Of a stretch of 64,000 nucleotides of DNA, positions 8,097 through 17,502 are shown one piece after another. The notes under the pieces were generated by a model. It did no database searches and was not told where the DNA came from. It saw nothing but the letters and a program-made list of their open reading frames with translations. A program made the position numbers and the translations under genes. How positions within the stretch are numbered: the stretch's first letter is position 1; each line of letters starts with the position of its first letter. This DNA comes from Pseudomonas sp. PDM16 (GTDB lineage Bacteria > Pseudomonadota > Gammaproteobacteria > Pseudomonadales > Pseudomonadaceae): the NCBI RefSeq assembly GCF_014851865.1, contig NZ_JACVAM010000006.1, positions 62,001-126,000 of the forward strand, given 5' to 3'.

Positions 8097-9014
8097 TTAG
8101 AAGTACCCCTGACGTTTCTTCTCTTCCATCGAACCGGAAGAGTCATGGTCGATAACTCGGCCTTGGCGCTCAGAGGTTTTGGCCAACAGCATTTCTTGAA
8201 TGATTTCCGGCAGGGTGCTGGCAGTGGACTCCACGGCGCCAGTCAGCGGGTAGCAGCCCAGAGTACGGAAGCGCACCATCTTCTTGTGGATGCTGGCTTT
8301 CTGCTCAGGGGTGAGATGCTCGAGGATGCGCTCGTCGTCGATCATGATCAGCGCGCCGTTCATCTCGATCACTTCGCGCTCTTCGGCGAAGTACAGCGGC
8401 ACGATCGGGATCTGCTCCAGATAGATGTACTGCCAGATATCCAGCTCGGTCCAGTTGGACAGCGGGAAGACGCGAATCGACTCGCCTTTCTTGACGTTGC
8501 CGTTGTACACGTTCCACAGCTCGGGACGCTGGTTCTTCGGGTCCCAGCGGTGCTTGCTGTCGCGGAAGGAATAGACGCGCTCTTTGGCGCGGGATTTTTC
8601 TTCGTCGCGGCGCGCGCCACCGAAGGCGGCGTCGAAGCCGTACTTGTCCAGCGCTTGCTTGAGGCCCTCGGTCTTCATCACGTCGGTGTGCTTGGCACTG
8701 CCGTAGGTGAAGGGGTTCATGTCCTGCGCCACACCATCGGGGTTGGTGTGGGTGATCAGGTCCAGACCGTACTCTTTGACCATCTTCTCGCGGAAGCTGT
8801 ACATCTCCTGGAATTTCCAGCGAGTGTCCACGTGCATGACCGGGAACGGCAGCTTGCCGGGGAAGAACGCCTTGCGCGCCAGGTGCAGCATCACGGCGGA
8901 ATCTTTACCGATGGAATACAGCATCACCGGGTTGTCGAACTCGGCGGCCACTTCACGAATGATGTGGATACTCTCCGCCTCGAGCTGTTTCAGGTGCGTC
9001 AGTTTGTCGAGCAT
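8097..9014 (-). CDS. cysD: Sulfate adenylyltransferase subunit 2 (CysD)
   Basis: 305-residue catalytic subunit of ATP sulfurylase, an adenine-nucleotide alpha-hydrolase/PAPS-reductase-like fold. It forms adenylylsulfate and PPi with CysN. Visible features are the P-loop-like SIGKDSAVMLHLARKAF, HVDTRWKFQEM, GARRDEEKSRAKER and the C-terminal ERQGRVIDHDSSGSMEEKKRQGYF. Length matches the family (about 302-305). It is the first gene of a two-gene operon. The 121 bp upstream contain a 7-bp-arm palindrome (9103-9119). The Shine-Dalgarno before the ATG at 9012-9014 is weak. Confidence 0.97.
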   Translation of the reverse strand: MLDKLTHLKQLEAESIHIIREVAAEFDNPVMLYSIGKDSAVMLHLARKAFFPGKLPFPVMHVDTRWKFQEMYSFREKMVKEYGLDLITHTNPDGVAQDMNPFTYGSAKHTDVMKTEGLKQALDKYGFDAAFGGARRDEEKSRAKERVYSFRDSKHRWDPKNQRPELWNVYNGNVKKGESIRVFPLSNWTELDIWQYIYLEQIPIVPLYFAEEREVIEMNGALIMIDDERILEHLTPEQKASIHKKMVRFRTLGCYPLTGAVESTASTLPEIIQEMLLAKTSERQGRVIDHDSSGSMEEKKRQGYF

Positions 9015-9102
9015 GGCTTATCACAATCAGGGATGGACGGCCGGCGGGCCGTGGACGAGGGCGCACTCTAGCACAGCGCCTTCTTCTATTCAGGAAGCCT
9101 GT

Positions 9103-9119
9103 TAGATCGAAACGATCTA
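9103..9119. promoter_or_regulatory. Perfect palindrome upstream of cysD
   Basis: TAGATCG-AAA-CGATCTA lies between the Nif3-like gene and cysD, 89 bp before the cysD ATG. It has no T run, so a simple terminator is unlikely. It could be an operator; the sulfur regulator CysB uses less symmetrical sites, so no regulator is named. Confidence 0.35.
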
Positions 9120-9135
9120 TGCATATGACCGATTT

Positions 9136-9894
9136 TCAGACCGGATTCGGGCAGTCGATAAACAGGTGTTCGATGGCGAAACGGCGCGCCAGATAGTCGC
9201 CCAATGCCTGCACACCGTAGCGCTCGGTGGCATGATGGCCGGCGGCAATGAAACTGATGCCATTCTCCCGCGCGCTGTGGAAAGTCTGCTCCGAGGCTTC
9301 GCCTGTCAGATACAGATCGACTCCGGCAGCGACGGCGTTGTCTATGTACCCCTGTCCGCCACCGCTGCACCAGCCAATACGGCGCACCATACCCTCACCT
9401 TCCACCAGCAGAGGTTCACGCCCCAATACCTCCTGCACACGACGAGCGAAGTCGCGCGCGCCCATTGGCTCGACCAGCGAGCCAAGCAGACCAACTACCT
9501 TCGGGCTGCTCGGGTCGAGCGGGGCTTCCACCGTGATATCCAACTGGCGAGCCAGCTGCACGTTGTTGCCAACCTCGGCATGCACATCCAGAGGCAGATG
9601 GTAGGCCAACAAACTGATGTCGTTACCCAGCAGGGTCTGCAGACGGCGGCGCTTCATTCCGGTGATGCAGGCATCCTCGCCCTTCCAGAAGTAACCGTGG
9701 TGCACCAGCACCACATCGGCCTCAGCCTCTACGGCAGCGTCCAGCAGCGCCTGGCTGGCAGTCACCCCGCTGACGATACGGCGCACCTGCGGCCGCCCTT
9801 CGACCTGCAGGCCGTTGGGACAATAATCGCTGATGCGCGCGGAATCGAGAAAGCGGTCGGCTTCCGCGACCAGAGTGGTCAGGGCGATGGCCAT
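9136..9894 (-). CDS. Nif3-like dinuclear metal centre protein (YbgI/DUF34 family)
   Basis: 252-residue member of the NIF3/YbgI family, which forms toroidal hexamers with a two-metal site in each subunit. Its biochemical role is unsettled; GTP cyclohydrolase-like and metal-insertion roles have been proposed. The metal ligands are visible in VLVHHGYFW near residue 65, DVHAEVGNN near residue 105 and the C-terminal AAGHHATERYG. The start ATG at 9892-9894 gives MAIALTTLVAEADRFL. It is divergent from algW across 114 bp and lies upstream of cysD on the same strand. Confidence 0.92.
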   Translation of the reverse strand: MAIALTTLVAEADRFLDSARISDYCPNGLQVEGRPQVRRIVSGVTASQALLDAAVEAEADVVLVHHGYFWKGEDACITGMKRRRLQTLLGNDISLLAYHLPLDVHAEVGNNVQLARQLDITVEAPLDPSSPKVVGLLGSLVEPMGARDFARRVQEVLGREPLLVEGEGMVRRIGWCSGGGQGYIDNAVAAGVDLYLTGEASEQTFHSARENGISFIAAGHHATERYGVQALGDYLARRFAIEHLFIDCPNPV

Positions 9895-9948
9895 GGATAT
9901 TCCTCATCAATCTGTTGCGGGCGCTGCCCTTCCTGCTGGCTGCACCTC

Positions 9949-9954
9949 TATAAT
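9949..9954 (+). promoter_or_regulatory. Candidate -10 box of the algW promoter
   Basis: A perfect TATAAT lies 54 bases before the algW ATG in the divergent gap. No good -35 is found at 16-18 bp spacing, so the assignment rests on the -10 alone. Confidence 0.45.
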
Positions 9955-10008
9955 GCCGCCACCTTAAGGGCCCACTCGGACCCTCGCAACCCTCAGGATT
10001 CCATATAG

Positions 10009-11169
<1,161 letters not shown>

Positions 11170-11172
11170 ATG

Positions 11173-11200
11173 AAAAAGGCGCCCCACAGGGCGCCTTTTT
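11173..11200. terminator. Bidirectional terminator between algW and hisC
   Basis: A perfect 12-bp stem (11173-11184 with 11189-11200), loop CACA, has an A run on the left arm and a T run on the right arm. It therefore ends both the rightward algW and the leftward his transcript. Confidence 0.88.
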
Positions 11201-11214
11201 GTTACGGCCTCTAC

Positions 11215-12270
11215 TTAGAGCTCTTGCCCCAGGGCATCCAGCAACGCCTGGTTCTGCTCGGGGTTGCCGATGGTGATGCGCAGGAACTGGGCGATGCGCT
11301 GCTGCTTGAAGTGCCGCACGATCACGCCGTGCGCGCGCAGCGCCGCGGCCAGTTCGCCGGCATCCTTCTGCGGATGACGGGCGAAGATGAAGTTGGCCGC
11401 CGACGGCAGTACTTCGAAGCCCAGGCCGGAGAGCGCGCTAACCACCTGCTCGCGGCTGTCGATGACCTTCTGGCAGGTCTCGCGGAAATAGGCCTCGTCC
11501 TCGAAGGACGCTGCCGCACCGACGATGGCCATACGATCCAGCGGGTAGGAGTTGAAGCTGTTCTTGATCCGCTCCAGCGCCTCGATCAGGTCCGGATGGC
11601 CGACCGCAATGCCGACCCGCAGGCCGGCCAGCGAGCGCGACTTGGACAGTGTCTGGGTCACCAGCAGGTTCGGATACTTGTCCACCAGCTTGATCGCGGT
11701 CTCGCCACCGAAGTCGATATAAGCCTCATCCACCACCACCACACTGTCCGGGCTGCCCTGCAGCAGGCGCTCGACGGCTTCCAGCGGCAGCAGGCAGCCG
11801 GTCGGTGCGTTGGGGTTGGGGAAGATGATCCCGCCATTCGGCCGCGCATAGTCCTCGGTACGGATCTGGAACTGCTCGTCCAGCGCCAGCGCCTCGTAGG
11901 GAATGCCGTACAGGCCGCAATAGACCGGGTAGAAGCTGTAGGTCACATCGGGGAACAGCAGCGGCTTGCCGTTCTGGAACAGGCCATGGAAAGCGTGGGC
12001 CAGCACCTCGTCTGAGCCATTGCCGACGAACACCTGGGCGGTGCTCACGCCGTAGTAGTCGGCGACCGCCTGCTTCAGGCGGTCGCTGTTCGGGTCCGGG
12101 TACAGGCGCAGGTTGTCGCCCAGCTCGGCCTGCATGGCCGCGACAGCCTTGGGCGACGGGCCGTAGGGGTTCTCGTTGGTGTTGAGCTTGACCAGCTTGG
12201 CCAGTTTCGGCTGCTCACCCGGCACGTAGGGCACCAGGTCCTTGACGAAGGGGCTCCAGAATTTGCTCAT
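11215..12270 (-). CDS. hisC: Histidinol-phosphate aminotransferase
   Basis: PLP-dependent class I/II aminotransferase of histidine synthesis: converts imidazole-acetol phosphate plus glutamate to histidinol phosphate. About 351 residues. It shows LNTNENPYGPSP, GNGSDEVL, FPNPNAPTG, the VVVDEAYIDFGG segment and the PLP lysine in TLSKSRSLAGLR. The frame is open to 12294, but the ATG at 12268-12270 has a good Shine-Dalgarno (GAGGAG about ten bases upstream) and gives the conserved start MSKFWSPFVKDLVPY. It is last in the hisG-hisD-hisC order. The gap to hisD carries a stem-loop. Confidence 0.96.
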   Translation of the reverse strand: MSKFWSPFVKDLVPYVPGEQPKLAKLVKLNTNENPYGPSPKAVAAMQAELGDNLRLYPDPNSDRLKQAVADYYGVSTAQVFVGNGSDEVLAHAFHGLFQNGKPLLFPDVTYSFYPVYCGLYGIPYEALALDEQFQIRTEDYARPNGGIIFPNPNAPTGCLLPLEAVERLLQGSPDSVVVVDEAYIDFGGETAIKLVDKYPNLLVTQTLSKSRSLAGLRVGIAVGHPDLIEALERIKNSFNSYPLDRMAIVGAAASFEDEAYFRETCQKVIDSREQVVSALSGLGFEVLPSAANFIFARHPQKDAGELAAALRAHGVIVRHFKQQRIAQFLRITIGNPEQNQALLDALGQEL

Positions 12271-12307
12271 CTGCCCTTCTCTCCTCGAATTCATTCAGTT
12301 TGCGTAG

Positions 12308-12335
12308 GGTGGAAAACCGCGAAGCGTTTTCCACC
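12308..12335. repeat. Intergenic stem-loop between hisD and hisC (REP-like)
   Basis: GGTGGAAAA and TTTTCCACC (12308-12316 with 12327-12335) enclose an inner CGC-GAA-GCG hairpin with one bulged C. The text GTAGGGTGGAAAAC...GTTTTCCACC resembles small palindromic units scattered between Pseudomonas genes; that comparison is from memory. It lies inside the apparent his operon and could stabilise or attenuate the message. A loosely similar hairpin lies at 46966-46989. Confidence 0.6.
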
Positions 12336-12349
12336 AGACAAAACAGCCC

Positions 12350-13660
12350 TCAGGGCTTGATACGGTACTCGGCGCTGCGCGCATGCGCGGTCAGCGACTC
12401 GCCACGAGCCAGCACGGACGCAACCTTGCCCAGCTCGGAGGCGCCCTCGGCCGAGCAATGGATGATCGACGAACGCTTCTGGAAGTCGTACACACCCAGC
12501 GGCGAGGAGAAGCGCGCAGTACCGGAGGTCGGCAGCACGTGGTTCGGCCCGGCGCAGTAGTCGCCCAACGCTTCCGCGGTGTAGCGGCCCATGAAGATAG
12601 CGCCGGCATGGCGGATCTGCGGCAGGTACTGCTCGGGGTTCTCTACCGACAGTTCCAAGTGCTCCGGCGCGATGCGGTTGGCCACCTCGATGGCCTGAGC
12701 CATGTCGGCGACCTGGATCAACGCGCCGCGGCCTTCCATGGAAGTACGGGCGATGGTCTCGCGCTCCAGGGTCGGCAGCAGCTTGGCGATGCTCTCGGCC
12801 ACGCGGTCGAGGAAGGCGGCATCCGGGCTAACCAGGATGGCCTGGGCGTCCTCGTCGTGCTCGGCCTGGGAAAACAGGTCCATGGCGATCCAGTCCGGGT
12901 CGGTATGGCCGTCGCAGACCACCAGAATCTCCGACGGGCCGGCGATCATGTCGATGCCGACCTTGCCGAACACGTGACGCTTGGCAGTGGCCACATAGAT
13001 GTTGCCCGGCCCGACTATCTTGTCCACCGGCGGCACGCTCTCGGTGCCGTAGGCCAACGCAGCTACGGCCTGGGCGCCACCGATGGTGAACACGCGGTCG
13101 ACACCAGCGATGGCAGCGGCGGCGAGGACGATCTCGTTGATCTCGCCGCGCGGAGTCGGCACCACCATGACCACTTCCGGCACGCCGGCGACCTTGGCGG
13201 GAATCGCGTTCATCAGTACCGAGGACGGATACGACGCCTTGCCGCCCGGCACATACAGGCCAGCGCGGTCCAGCGGGGTGACCTTCTGACCCAGCACCGT
13301 GCCGTCGGCCTCGGTGTAGGTCCAGGAATCCTGCCTCTGACGCTCGTGGTAGATACGCACGCGCTCGGCAGCCTTCTCCAGCGCCGCGCGCTGCTCGGCG
13401 CTGATACGAGTCAGGGCCAGCTCCAGGCGCTCGCGCGGCAGGATCAGGTCAGCCATGGCGGCGACCTGCAGGCCATCGAACTTCTCGGTGAACTCGACCA
13501 GGGCGGCATCACCACGCTCGCGCACGGCCTTGATGATGTCCAGCACGCGCTGGTTGACCGCATCGTCCGACACACTTTCCCAGCTCAGCAGATGATCCAG
13601 ATGTCGTGCGAAGTTCTGGTCAGCGGCATTGAGTCGGCGGATGGCGGTAGGAGCGGTCAT
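12350..13660 (-). CDS. hisD: Histidinol dehydrogenase
   Basis: 436-residue zinc enzyme that performs the last two steps of histidine synthesis, oxidising histidinol to histidine with 2 NAD+. Recognisable segments are YVPGGKASYPSSVLMNAIPAKVAGV, VDKIVGPGNIYVATAKRHVFG, DMIAGPSEILVV, DLFSQAEHDEDAQAILV and HAGAIFMGRYTAEALGDYCAGPNHVLPT, which hold the metal- and substrate-binding His, Gln and Asp residues. Length fits the family. Leftward transcription follows hisG after a 123-bp gap with two stem-loops, which is long for an operon. Confidence 0.97.
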   Translation of the reverse strand: MTAPTAIRRLNAADQNFARHLDHLLSWESVSDDAVNQRVLDIIKAVRERGDAALVEFTEKFDGLQVAAMADLILPRERLELALTRISAEQRAALEKAAERVRIYHERQRQDSWTYTEADGTVLGQKVTPLDRAGLYVPGGKASYPSSVLMNAIPAKVAGVPEVVMVVPTPRGEINEIVLAAAAIAGVDRVFTIGGAQAVAALAYGTESVPPVDKIVGPGNIYVATAKRHVFGKVGIDMIAGPSEILVVCDGHTDPDWIAMDLFSQAEHDEDAQAILVSPDAAFLDRVAESIAKLLPTLERETIARTSMEGRGALIQVADMAQAIEVANRIAPEHLELSVENPEQYLPQIRHAGAIFMGRYTAEALGDYCAGPNHVLPTSGTARFSSPLGVYDFQKRSSIIHCSAEGASELGKVASVLARGESLTAHARSAEYRIKP

Positions 13661-13684
13661 AGCGGGCCTCTTGATTGGCTATTA

Positions 13685-13729
13685 CTCAGGCGCCCGTAGA
13701 GTACCAGCCGCTCCGCGCGGGCACCTGAG
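13685..13729. repeat. Large stem-loop upstream of hisD
   Basis: Arms CTCAGGCGCCCG (13685-13696) and CGGGCACCTGAG (13718-13729) match at 11 of 12 positions. The one mismatch becomes a G-U pair in leftward RNA, so the transcript can form a full 12-bp stem with a 21-nt loop. No T run follows, so it is not a typical terminator. It sits in the hisG-hisD gap about 25 bp before the hisD start. Confidence 0.6.
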
Positions 13730-13756
13730 AATTCTGGCTATGACACGGATAGGCGC

Positions 13757-13775
13757 GTGCGGCGCAGGGCCGCAC
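13757..13775. repeat. Small stem-loop after hisG
   Basis: GTGCGGC-GCAGG-GCCGCAC is a perfect 7-bp stem with a 5-nt loop, nine bases beyond the hisG stop. No T run follows on the leftward strand. It may mark the 3' end of a processed or partly terminated hisG transcript. Confidence 0.5.
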
Positions 13776-13783
13776 TGGAGGTA

Positions 13784-14419
13784 TCAGCGTTGGTGTCGGG
13801 ATTCGACGGCGTTGCGCAGGGTCTCGATCAGCGCCTGGATGCGGCCATGCTGCATCTTCATCGAGGCCTTGTTGACGATCAGGCGCGAGCTGACATGGGC
13901 GATCAGCTCCTGGGGCTCCAGACCGTTAGCACGCAGGGTGTTGCCAGTGTCGACCACGTCGATGATCTTGTCGGCCAGGCCGACCAGCGGTGCCAGCTCC
14001 ATGGAGCCGTACAGCTTGATCACGTCGACCTGACGGCCTTGTTCGGCATAGTACCGCTTGGCCACGTTGACGAACTTGGTGGCCACGCGCAGACGGCCTT
14101 TCGGCTCCGGCGCACCGACCTTGCCGGCGGTCATCAGCTTGCACTTGGCAATCTGCAGGTCCAGCGGCTCGTACAGGCCCTGGCCGCCGTACTCCATCAG
14201 CACGTCCTTGCCGGCCACGCCGAGGTCGGCGGCGCCGTGCTCGACATAGGTCGGCACGTCGGTGGCGCGCACAATCAGCAGTTGCACATCATCCTGAGTG
14301 GTCGGGATGATCAGCTTGCGGCTCTTTTCCGGATTCTCAGTCGGCTCGATGCCTGCCGCAGCAAGCAGCGGCAGGGTGTCGTCGAGAATGCGGCCCTTGG
14401 ACAGCGCGATGGTCAGCAT
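13784..14419 (-). CDS. hisG: ATP phosphoribosyltransferase, short form
   Basis: 211-residue catalytic subunit of the first histidine-pathway enzyme, joining ATP and PRPP to phosphoribosyl-ATP. It begins MLTIALSKGRILDDTLPLL. It has the PRPP-binding text DLKII-type DKIIDVVDTGNTLRANGLEP and the family block VEHGAADLGVAGKDVL. At this length it is the short HisG, which lacks the C-terminal regulatory domain and in other bacteria needs the HisRS-like subunit HisZ, not found in this window. It starts 12 bases after the murA stop and is probably cotranscribed with it. Confidence 0.96.
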   Translation of the reverse strand: MLTIALSKGRILDDTLPLLAAAGIEPTENPEKSRKLIIPTTQDDVQLLIVRATDVPTYVEHGAADLGVAGKDVLMEYGGQGLYEPLDLQIAKCKLMTAGKVGAPEPKGRLRVATKFVNVAKRYYAEQGRQVDVIKLYGSMELAPLVGLADKIIDVVDTGNTLRANGLEPQELIAHVSSRLIVNKASMKMQHGRIQALIETLRNAVESRHQR

Positions 14420-14431
14420 GAAATGCCCTTA

Positions 14432-15697
14432 CTAGCCCGGCACGCGGCGGATCTTGGCGCCGAGCAACTGCAGTTTTTCCTCGATGCACTCGTAACCACG
14501 GTCGATGTGGTAGATGCGGTCGATCAGGGTCTCGCCCTCAGCGACCAGTGCGGCGATCACCAGACTGGCGGAAGCACGCAGGTCGGTAGCCATGACCGGT
14601 GCGCCCTTGAGTGCCGGCACGCCAGTAACGATGGCAGTGTTGCCTTCGACCAGGATCTGCGCGCCCATGCGGTTCATCTCGTAGACGTGCATGAAGCGGT
14701 TCTCGAACACCGTCTCGATGACGGTGCCGGTACCCTCGGCGATGGCGTTGAGGGAGATGAACTGGGCCTGCATGTCGGTCGGGAAGGCCGGATACGGCGC
14801 GGTGCGCACGTTGACGGCTTTCGGGCGCTTGCCCTTCATGTCCAGCTCGATCCAGTCCTTGCCGGTGGTGATCTCAGCGCCAGCTTCCTGCAACTTGGCC
14901 AGTACGGCCTCAAGGATGGTCGGATCGGTGTCTTTCAGCTTGACCCGGCCACCGGTAGCGGCCGCGGCCACCAGGTAGGTACCGGTTTCGATACGGTCGG
15001 GCATCACGCTGTAACGACCACCACCGAGGCGCTCGACGCCATCGATGACGATGGTGTCGGTGCCGGCACCACTAACCTTGCCGCCCATGGCGTTGATGAA
15101 GTTGGCCAGGTCGACTACTTCCGGCTCACGCGCGGCGTTTTCCAGCACGGTACGGCCCTTGGCCAGGGCCGCGGCCATCATGATGTTCTCGGTACCGGTC
15201 ACGCTGACGATATCGAAGAAGAAGTGCGCGCCACGCAGGCCGCCTTCCGGCGCCTTGGCCTTGATGTAGCCGCCCTCGACGTCGATCTTCGCGCCCATGG
15301 CTTCCAGGCCACGGATATGCAAGTCGACCGGACGCGAACCGATGGCGCAACCGCCAGGCAGCGCCACCTCGGCTTCACCGAAGCGGGCGACCATCGGGCC
15401 GAGCACGAGGATCGAGGCGCGCATGGTCTTCACCAGTTCATACGGTGCGACCAAGGTCTTGATGCTGCTGGCGTCGACTTCGACGCTGAGCTTCTCGTCG
15501 ATGATCGGCTGCACGCCCATACGGCCGAACAGCTCGATCATGGTGGTGATGTCGTGCAGGTGCGGCAGGTTGCACACGGTGACCGGGGTATCGGCCAGCA
15601 AGGTGGCAGCGAGAATCGGCAGGGCGGAGTTCTTCGCACCGGAGATACGGATTTCGCCATCGAGGCGGATACCGCCGGTAATAATCAGTTTGTCCAT
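14432..15697 (-). CDS. murA: UDP-N-acetylglucosamine 1-carboxyvinyltransferase (MurA)
   Basis: 421-residue first committed enzyme of peptidoglycan precursor synthesis: transfers enolpyruvate from PEP to UDP-GlcNAc in the cytoplasm. It belongs to the EPSP-synthase fold. The catalytic, fosfomycin-sensitive cysteine is Cys117 in LPGGCAIGSRPVDLH. SGAKNSALPILAA near the N-terminus and ARNYR-type EYMNRMGAQILVEGN later support the family. Length is typical (about 419-421). It is leftward, between ibaG and hisG, in the usual Pseudomonas order. Confidence 0.97.
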   Translation of the reverse strand: MDKLIITGGIRLDGEIRISGAKNSALPILAATLLADTPVTVCNLPHLHDITTMIELFGRMGVQPIIDEKLSVEVDASSIKTLVAPYELVKTMRASILVLGPMVARFGEAEVALPGGCAIGSRPVDLHIRGLEAMGAKIDVEGGYIKAKAPEGGLRGAHFFFDIVSVTGTENIMMAAALAKGRTVLENAAREPEVVDLANFINAMGGKVSGAGTDTIVIDGVERLGGGRYSVMPDRIETGTYLVAAAATGGRVKLKDTDPTILEAVLAKLQEAGAEITTGKDWIELDMKGKRPKAVNVRTAPYPAFPTDMQAQFISLNAIAEGTGTVIETVFENRFMHVYEMNRMGAQILVEGNTAIVTGVPALKGAPVMATDLRASASLVIAALVAEGETLIDRIYHIDRGYECIEEKLQLLGAKIRRVPG

Positions 15698-15725
15698 TCG
15701 GATCTCGATCTCGCTGCCCGCAGGC

Positions 15726-15965
15726 TCAGGAACGCTCGGCCCAGGCGGCCTGGCTGAAGAATTTCATGGTCACGGCGTGGATGGCGCCACTGGCAATCCA
15801 CTCGTTGAGGTGGGCGTAGATCTGTTGCTGGCGCTTGACCGGGCTGAGTGCAGCCAGCTCGTCGCTGATCAGGTTCAGCTGGAAATTGCAGCCTTCACCC
15901 TCCACCTCGACAACGGTGTCGGGCAGCTTCGCCTCCAGGAGGTTCTTAACTTCTACGGCCTGCAT
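15726..15965 (-). CDS. ibaG: BolA-family protein IbaG
   Basis: 79-residue BolA/IbaG protein; the family binds [2Fe-2S] clusters together with monothiol glutaredoxins and is linked to acid and envelope stress. The compact BolA fold is recognisable from VEVEGEGCNFQLNLISDEL, SPVKRQQQIYAHLNEWIASGAIHAVTMKFFS. The frame extends to 15986, but the ATG at 15963-15965 preceded by GAGG gives the conserved start MQAVEVKNLLEAKL. It lies between the mla operon, from which a terminator separates it, and murA. Confidence 0.93.
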   Translation of the reverse strand: MQAVEVKNLLEAKLPDTVVEVEGEGCNFQLNLISDELAALSPVKRQQQIYAHLNEWIASGAIHAVTMKFFSQAAWAERS

Positions 15966-16030
15966 GCTCAACCTCGATCGGCGCAAAAGGAATCAGGCGC
16001 GGGCCATGGCTCGCGGGCCGGCCATGATAC

Positions 16031-16073
16031 AAAAAAGCCCCCCTCCTGCGAAGCCCGGCAGGACGGAGGGCTT
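16031..16073 (-). terminator. Rho-independent terminator of the mla operon
   Basis: Read leftward, an imperfect long stem with outer arms AAGCCC/GGGCTT (16035-16049 with 16058-16073) ends in a six-T run (16031-16036). It lies just beyond the mlaB stop. Confidence 0.75.
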
Positions 16074-16082
16074 CTCAGCCAT

Positions 16083-16391
16083 TCAAGCAGATAGGGCGAG
16101 CAGCTCGTGCAGCCCGGAAACCCTAGCGATACCCTGCATATCCTGTGGCAGACCGCGAACAGCAAGAGTCTTACCGGCCGCCCTGGCATCGCGCATAAAT
16201 GCCAGAACTAGGGACAAACCTACGCTGCTGGACTTCTCTACTGCCGAGCAATCGAGCACCAACTTCTGGGCCGAGCTCGCCTGAATCAGCTCACGGCCCT
16301 GCTCACGCAGGGCTGGACCGCTGCGATAGTCGAGAACACCAGCGAGCAACAACTCGCTACCAGCACCCTGACGAATCACGGCGTCGCTCAT
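16083..16391 (-). CDS. mlaB: STAS-domain protein MlaB
   Basis: 102-residue cytoplasmic STAS-domain subunit of the MlaFEDB phospholipid transporter; it binds MlaF and controls assembly and ATPase activity. The STAS pattern LVLDCSAVEKSSSVGLSLVLAFMRDAR is clear, with the conserved serine/threonine region between the strand and the helix. It overlaps the end of mlaC by four bases (16388-16391, ATGA), showing translational coupling. It is the last gene of mlaFEDCB. Confidence 0.93.
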   Translation of the reverse strand: MSDAVIRQGAGSELLLAGVLDYRSGPALREQGRELIQASSAQKLVLDCSAVEKSSSVGLSLVLAFMRDARAAGKTLAVRGLPQDMQGIARVSGLHELLALSA

Positions 16392-17038
16392 TGACCGCCC
16401 GCCTGCTGACCTTCGGCACTTTCCTTGGCCTTGGCCACAACCGCACCCCAGCCATCGATAGTCTTGTCGAGATCATTGCCGTTGCGCTGCATGCTGTCGG
16501 CGAACTGGTCGCGGAATAGCTTGCCGACGTTGATACCGTTGATGATCACGTTACGCAGCTTCCATTGCCCATCAATCTGCACCATGGTGTAGGAGACCGG
16601 ATACACCGCACCCTTACCGTCCTTGACCTCCATGCCGACGCTGGCACGATCGGCGCCGTCGGCCTTGGCTGGCAACACACGGATGCTCTGATTGTCGTAC
16701 TCAAGCAGCGCATTGCCGTAGAACTGCATCAGACCACGCTTGAAGTTTTCCTCGAAACGCTTGATCTGCGCGTCACTGGCCTTGCGCGAGTACTTGACGG
16801 TCATGATGCTGCGCGAGATGCCTTCGCTGTCGACTACCGGACCAAGAATACGCTCCAAGGAGTCGTAAAAAGTCTCCGGACTTTGCTTGTAGGCCGCCTT
16901 ATTGGCTTCCAGATCGGCCAGCAACTCGTCTGTGGTGCCCTTGACCACGTCATAAGCTCCGGGGGCAGCAACAGCCGCCAGTGGCAGGCTAGCCAGCAGC
17001 ACTATCAGGCCGCGGCGCAGGAGAGTGAACATGCTCAT
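16388..17038 (-). CDS. mlaC: Periplasmic phospholipid-binding protein MlaC
   Basis: 216-residue periplasmic carrier (Tol-Toc/Ttg2 family) that shuttles phospholipid between the outer-membrane MlaA complex and inner-membrane MlaFEDB. A signal peptide covers about residues 1-25 (LIVLLASLPLAAVAAPGAYD, cut near AVAA). The family text LERILGPVVDSEGISRSIMTVKY and YTMVQIDGQWKLRNVIINGINVG follows. Its start overlaps the mlaD stop by four bases. The outer-membrane partner mlaA (vacJ) is not in this window. Confidence 0.95.
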   Translation of the reverse strand: MSMFTLLRRGLIVLLASLPLAAVAAPGAYDVVKGTTDELLADLEANKAAYKQSPETFYDSLERILGPVVDSEGISRSIMTVKYSRKASDAQIKRFEENFKRGLMQFYGNALLEYDNQSIRVLPAKADGADRASVGMEVKDGKGAVYPVSYTMVQIDGQWKLRNVIINGINVGKLFRDQFADSMQRNGNDLDKTIDGWGAVVAKAKESAEGQQAGGQ

Positions 17039-17502
17039 TTGCTTTCCTTATTCACCGAGTTCATCAGGAACTTGCCAATCAGGTCCTCCAGCACCAGCGA
17101 CGATTGGGTGTCATGGATGGTGCTGCCATCCTTGAGCAGATCCTCCTCGCCACCGACGCTCAACCCGATGTATTTCTCGCCCAGCAGGCCCGCAGTGAGA
17201 ATGGAGGCCGTCGAGTCCATCGGCAGATTGTCGACACGCTTCTCGATCTCCATGGTCACGCGACCGGTATAACTGTCGCGATCCAGATCGATGGCCGTCA
17301 CCTTACCAATGGTCACTCCCGCCATGGTCACCTTGGCCCTAGTGGTAAGACCGGCGATGTTGTCGAAGTTCGCATAAAGCTTGTAGGTATCGCCGGCATT
17401 ACCGGCCGAAAGGCCGCTGACCCGCAGGGCGAGCAGCAGCAGGGCCAGCAATCCGGCCAGCAGGAACAGGCCGACGCCGATTTCCAGGGAGCGGCTTTGC
17501 AT
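17035..17502 (-). CDS. mlaD: MCE-domain protein MlaD
   Basis: 155-residue inner-membrane protein with one N-terminal helix (about residues 9-27) and a periplasmic MCE domain (VTMAGVTIGKVTAIDLD, GLLGEKYIGLSVGGE). In the complex, six copies form a ring through which lipid passes. A short C-terminal part ends in MNSVNKESK. The start abuts mlaE with a one-base overlap at 17502. Length equals that of the Pseudomonas Ttg2C type; it is shorter than E. coli MlaD. Confidence 0.95.
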   Translation of the reverse strand: MQSRSLEIGVGLFLLAGLLALLLLALRVSGLSAGNAGDTYKLYANFDNIAGLTTRAKVTMAGVTIGKVTAIDLDRDSYTGRVTMEIEKRVDNLPMDSTASILTAGLLGEKYIGLSVGGEEDLLKDGSTIHDTQSSLVLEDLIGKFLMNSVNKESK

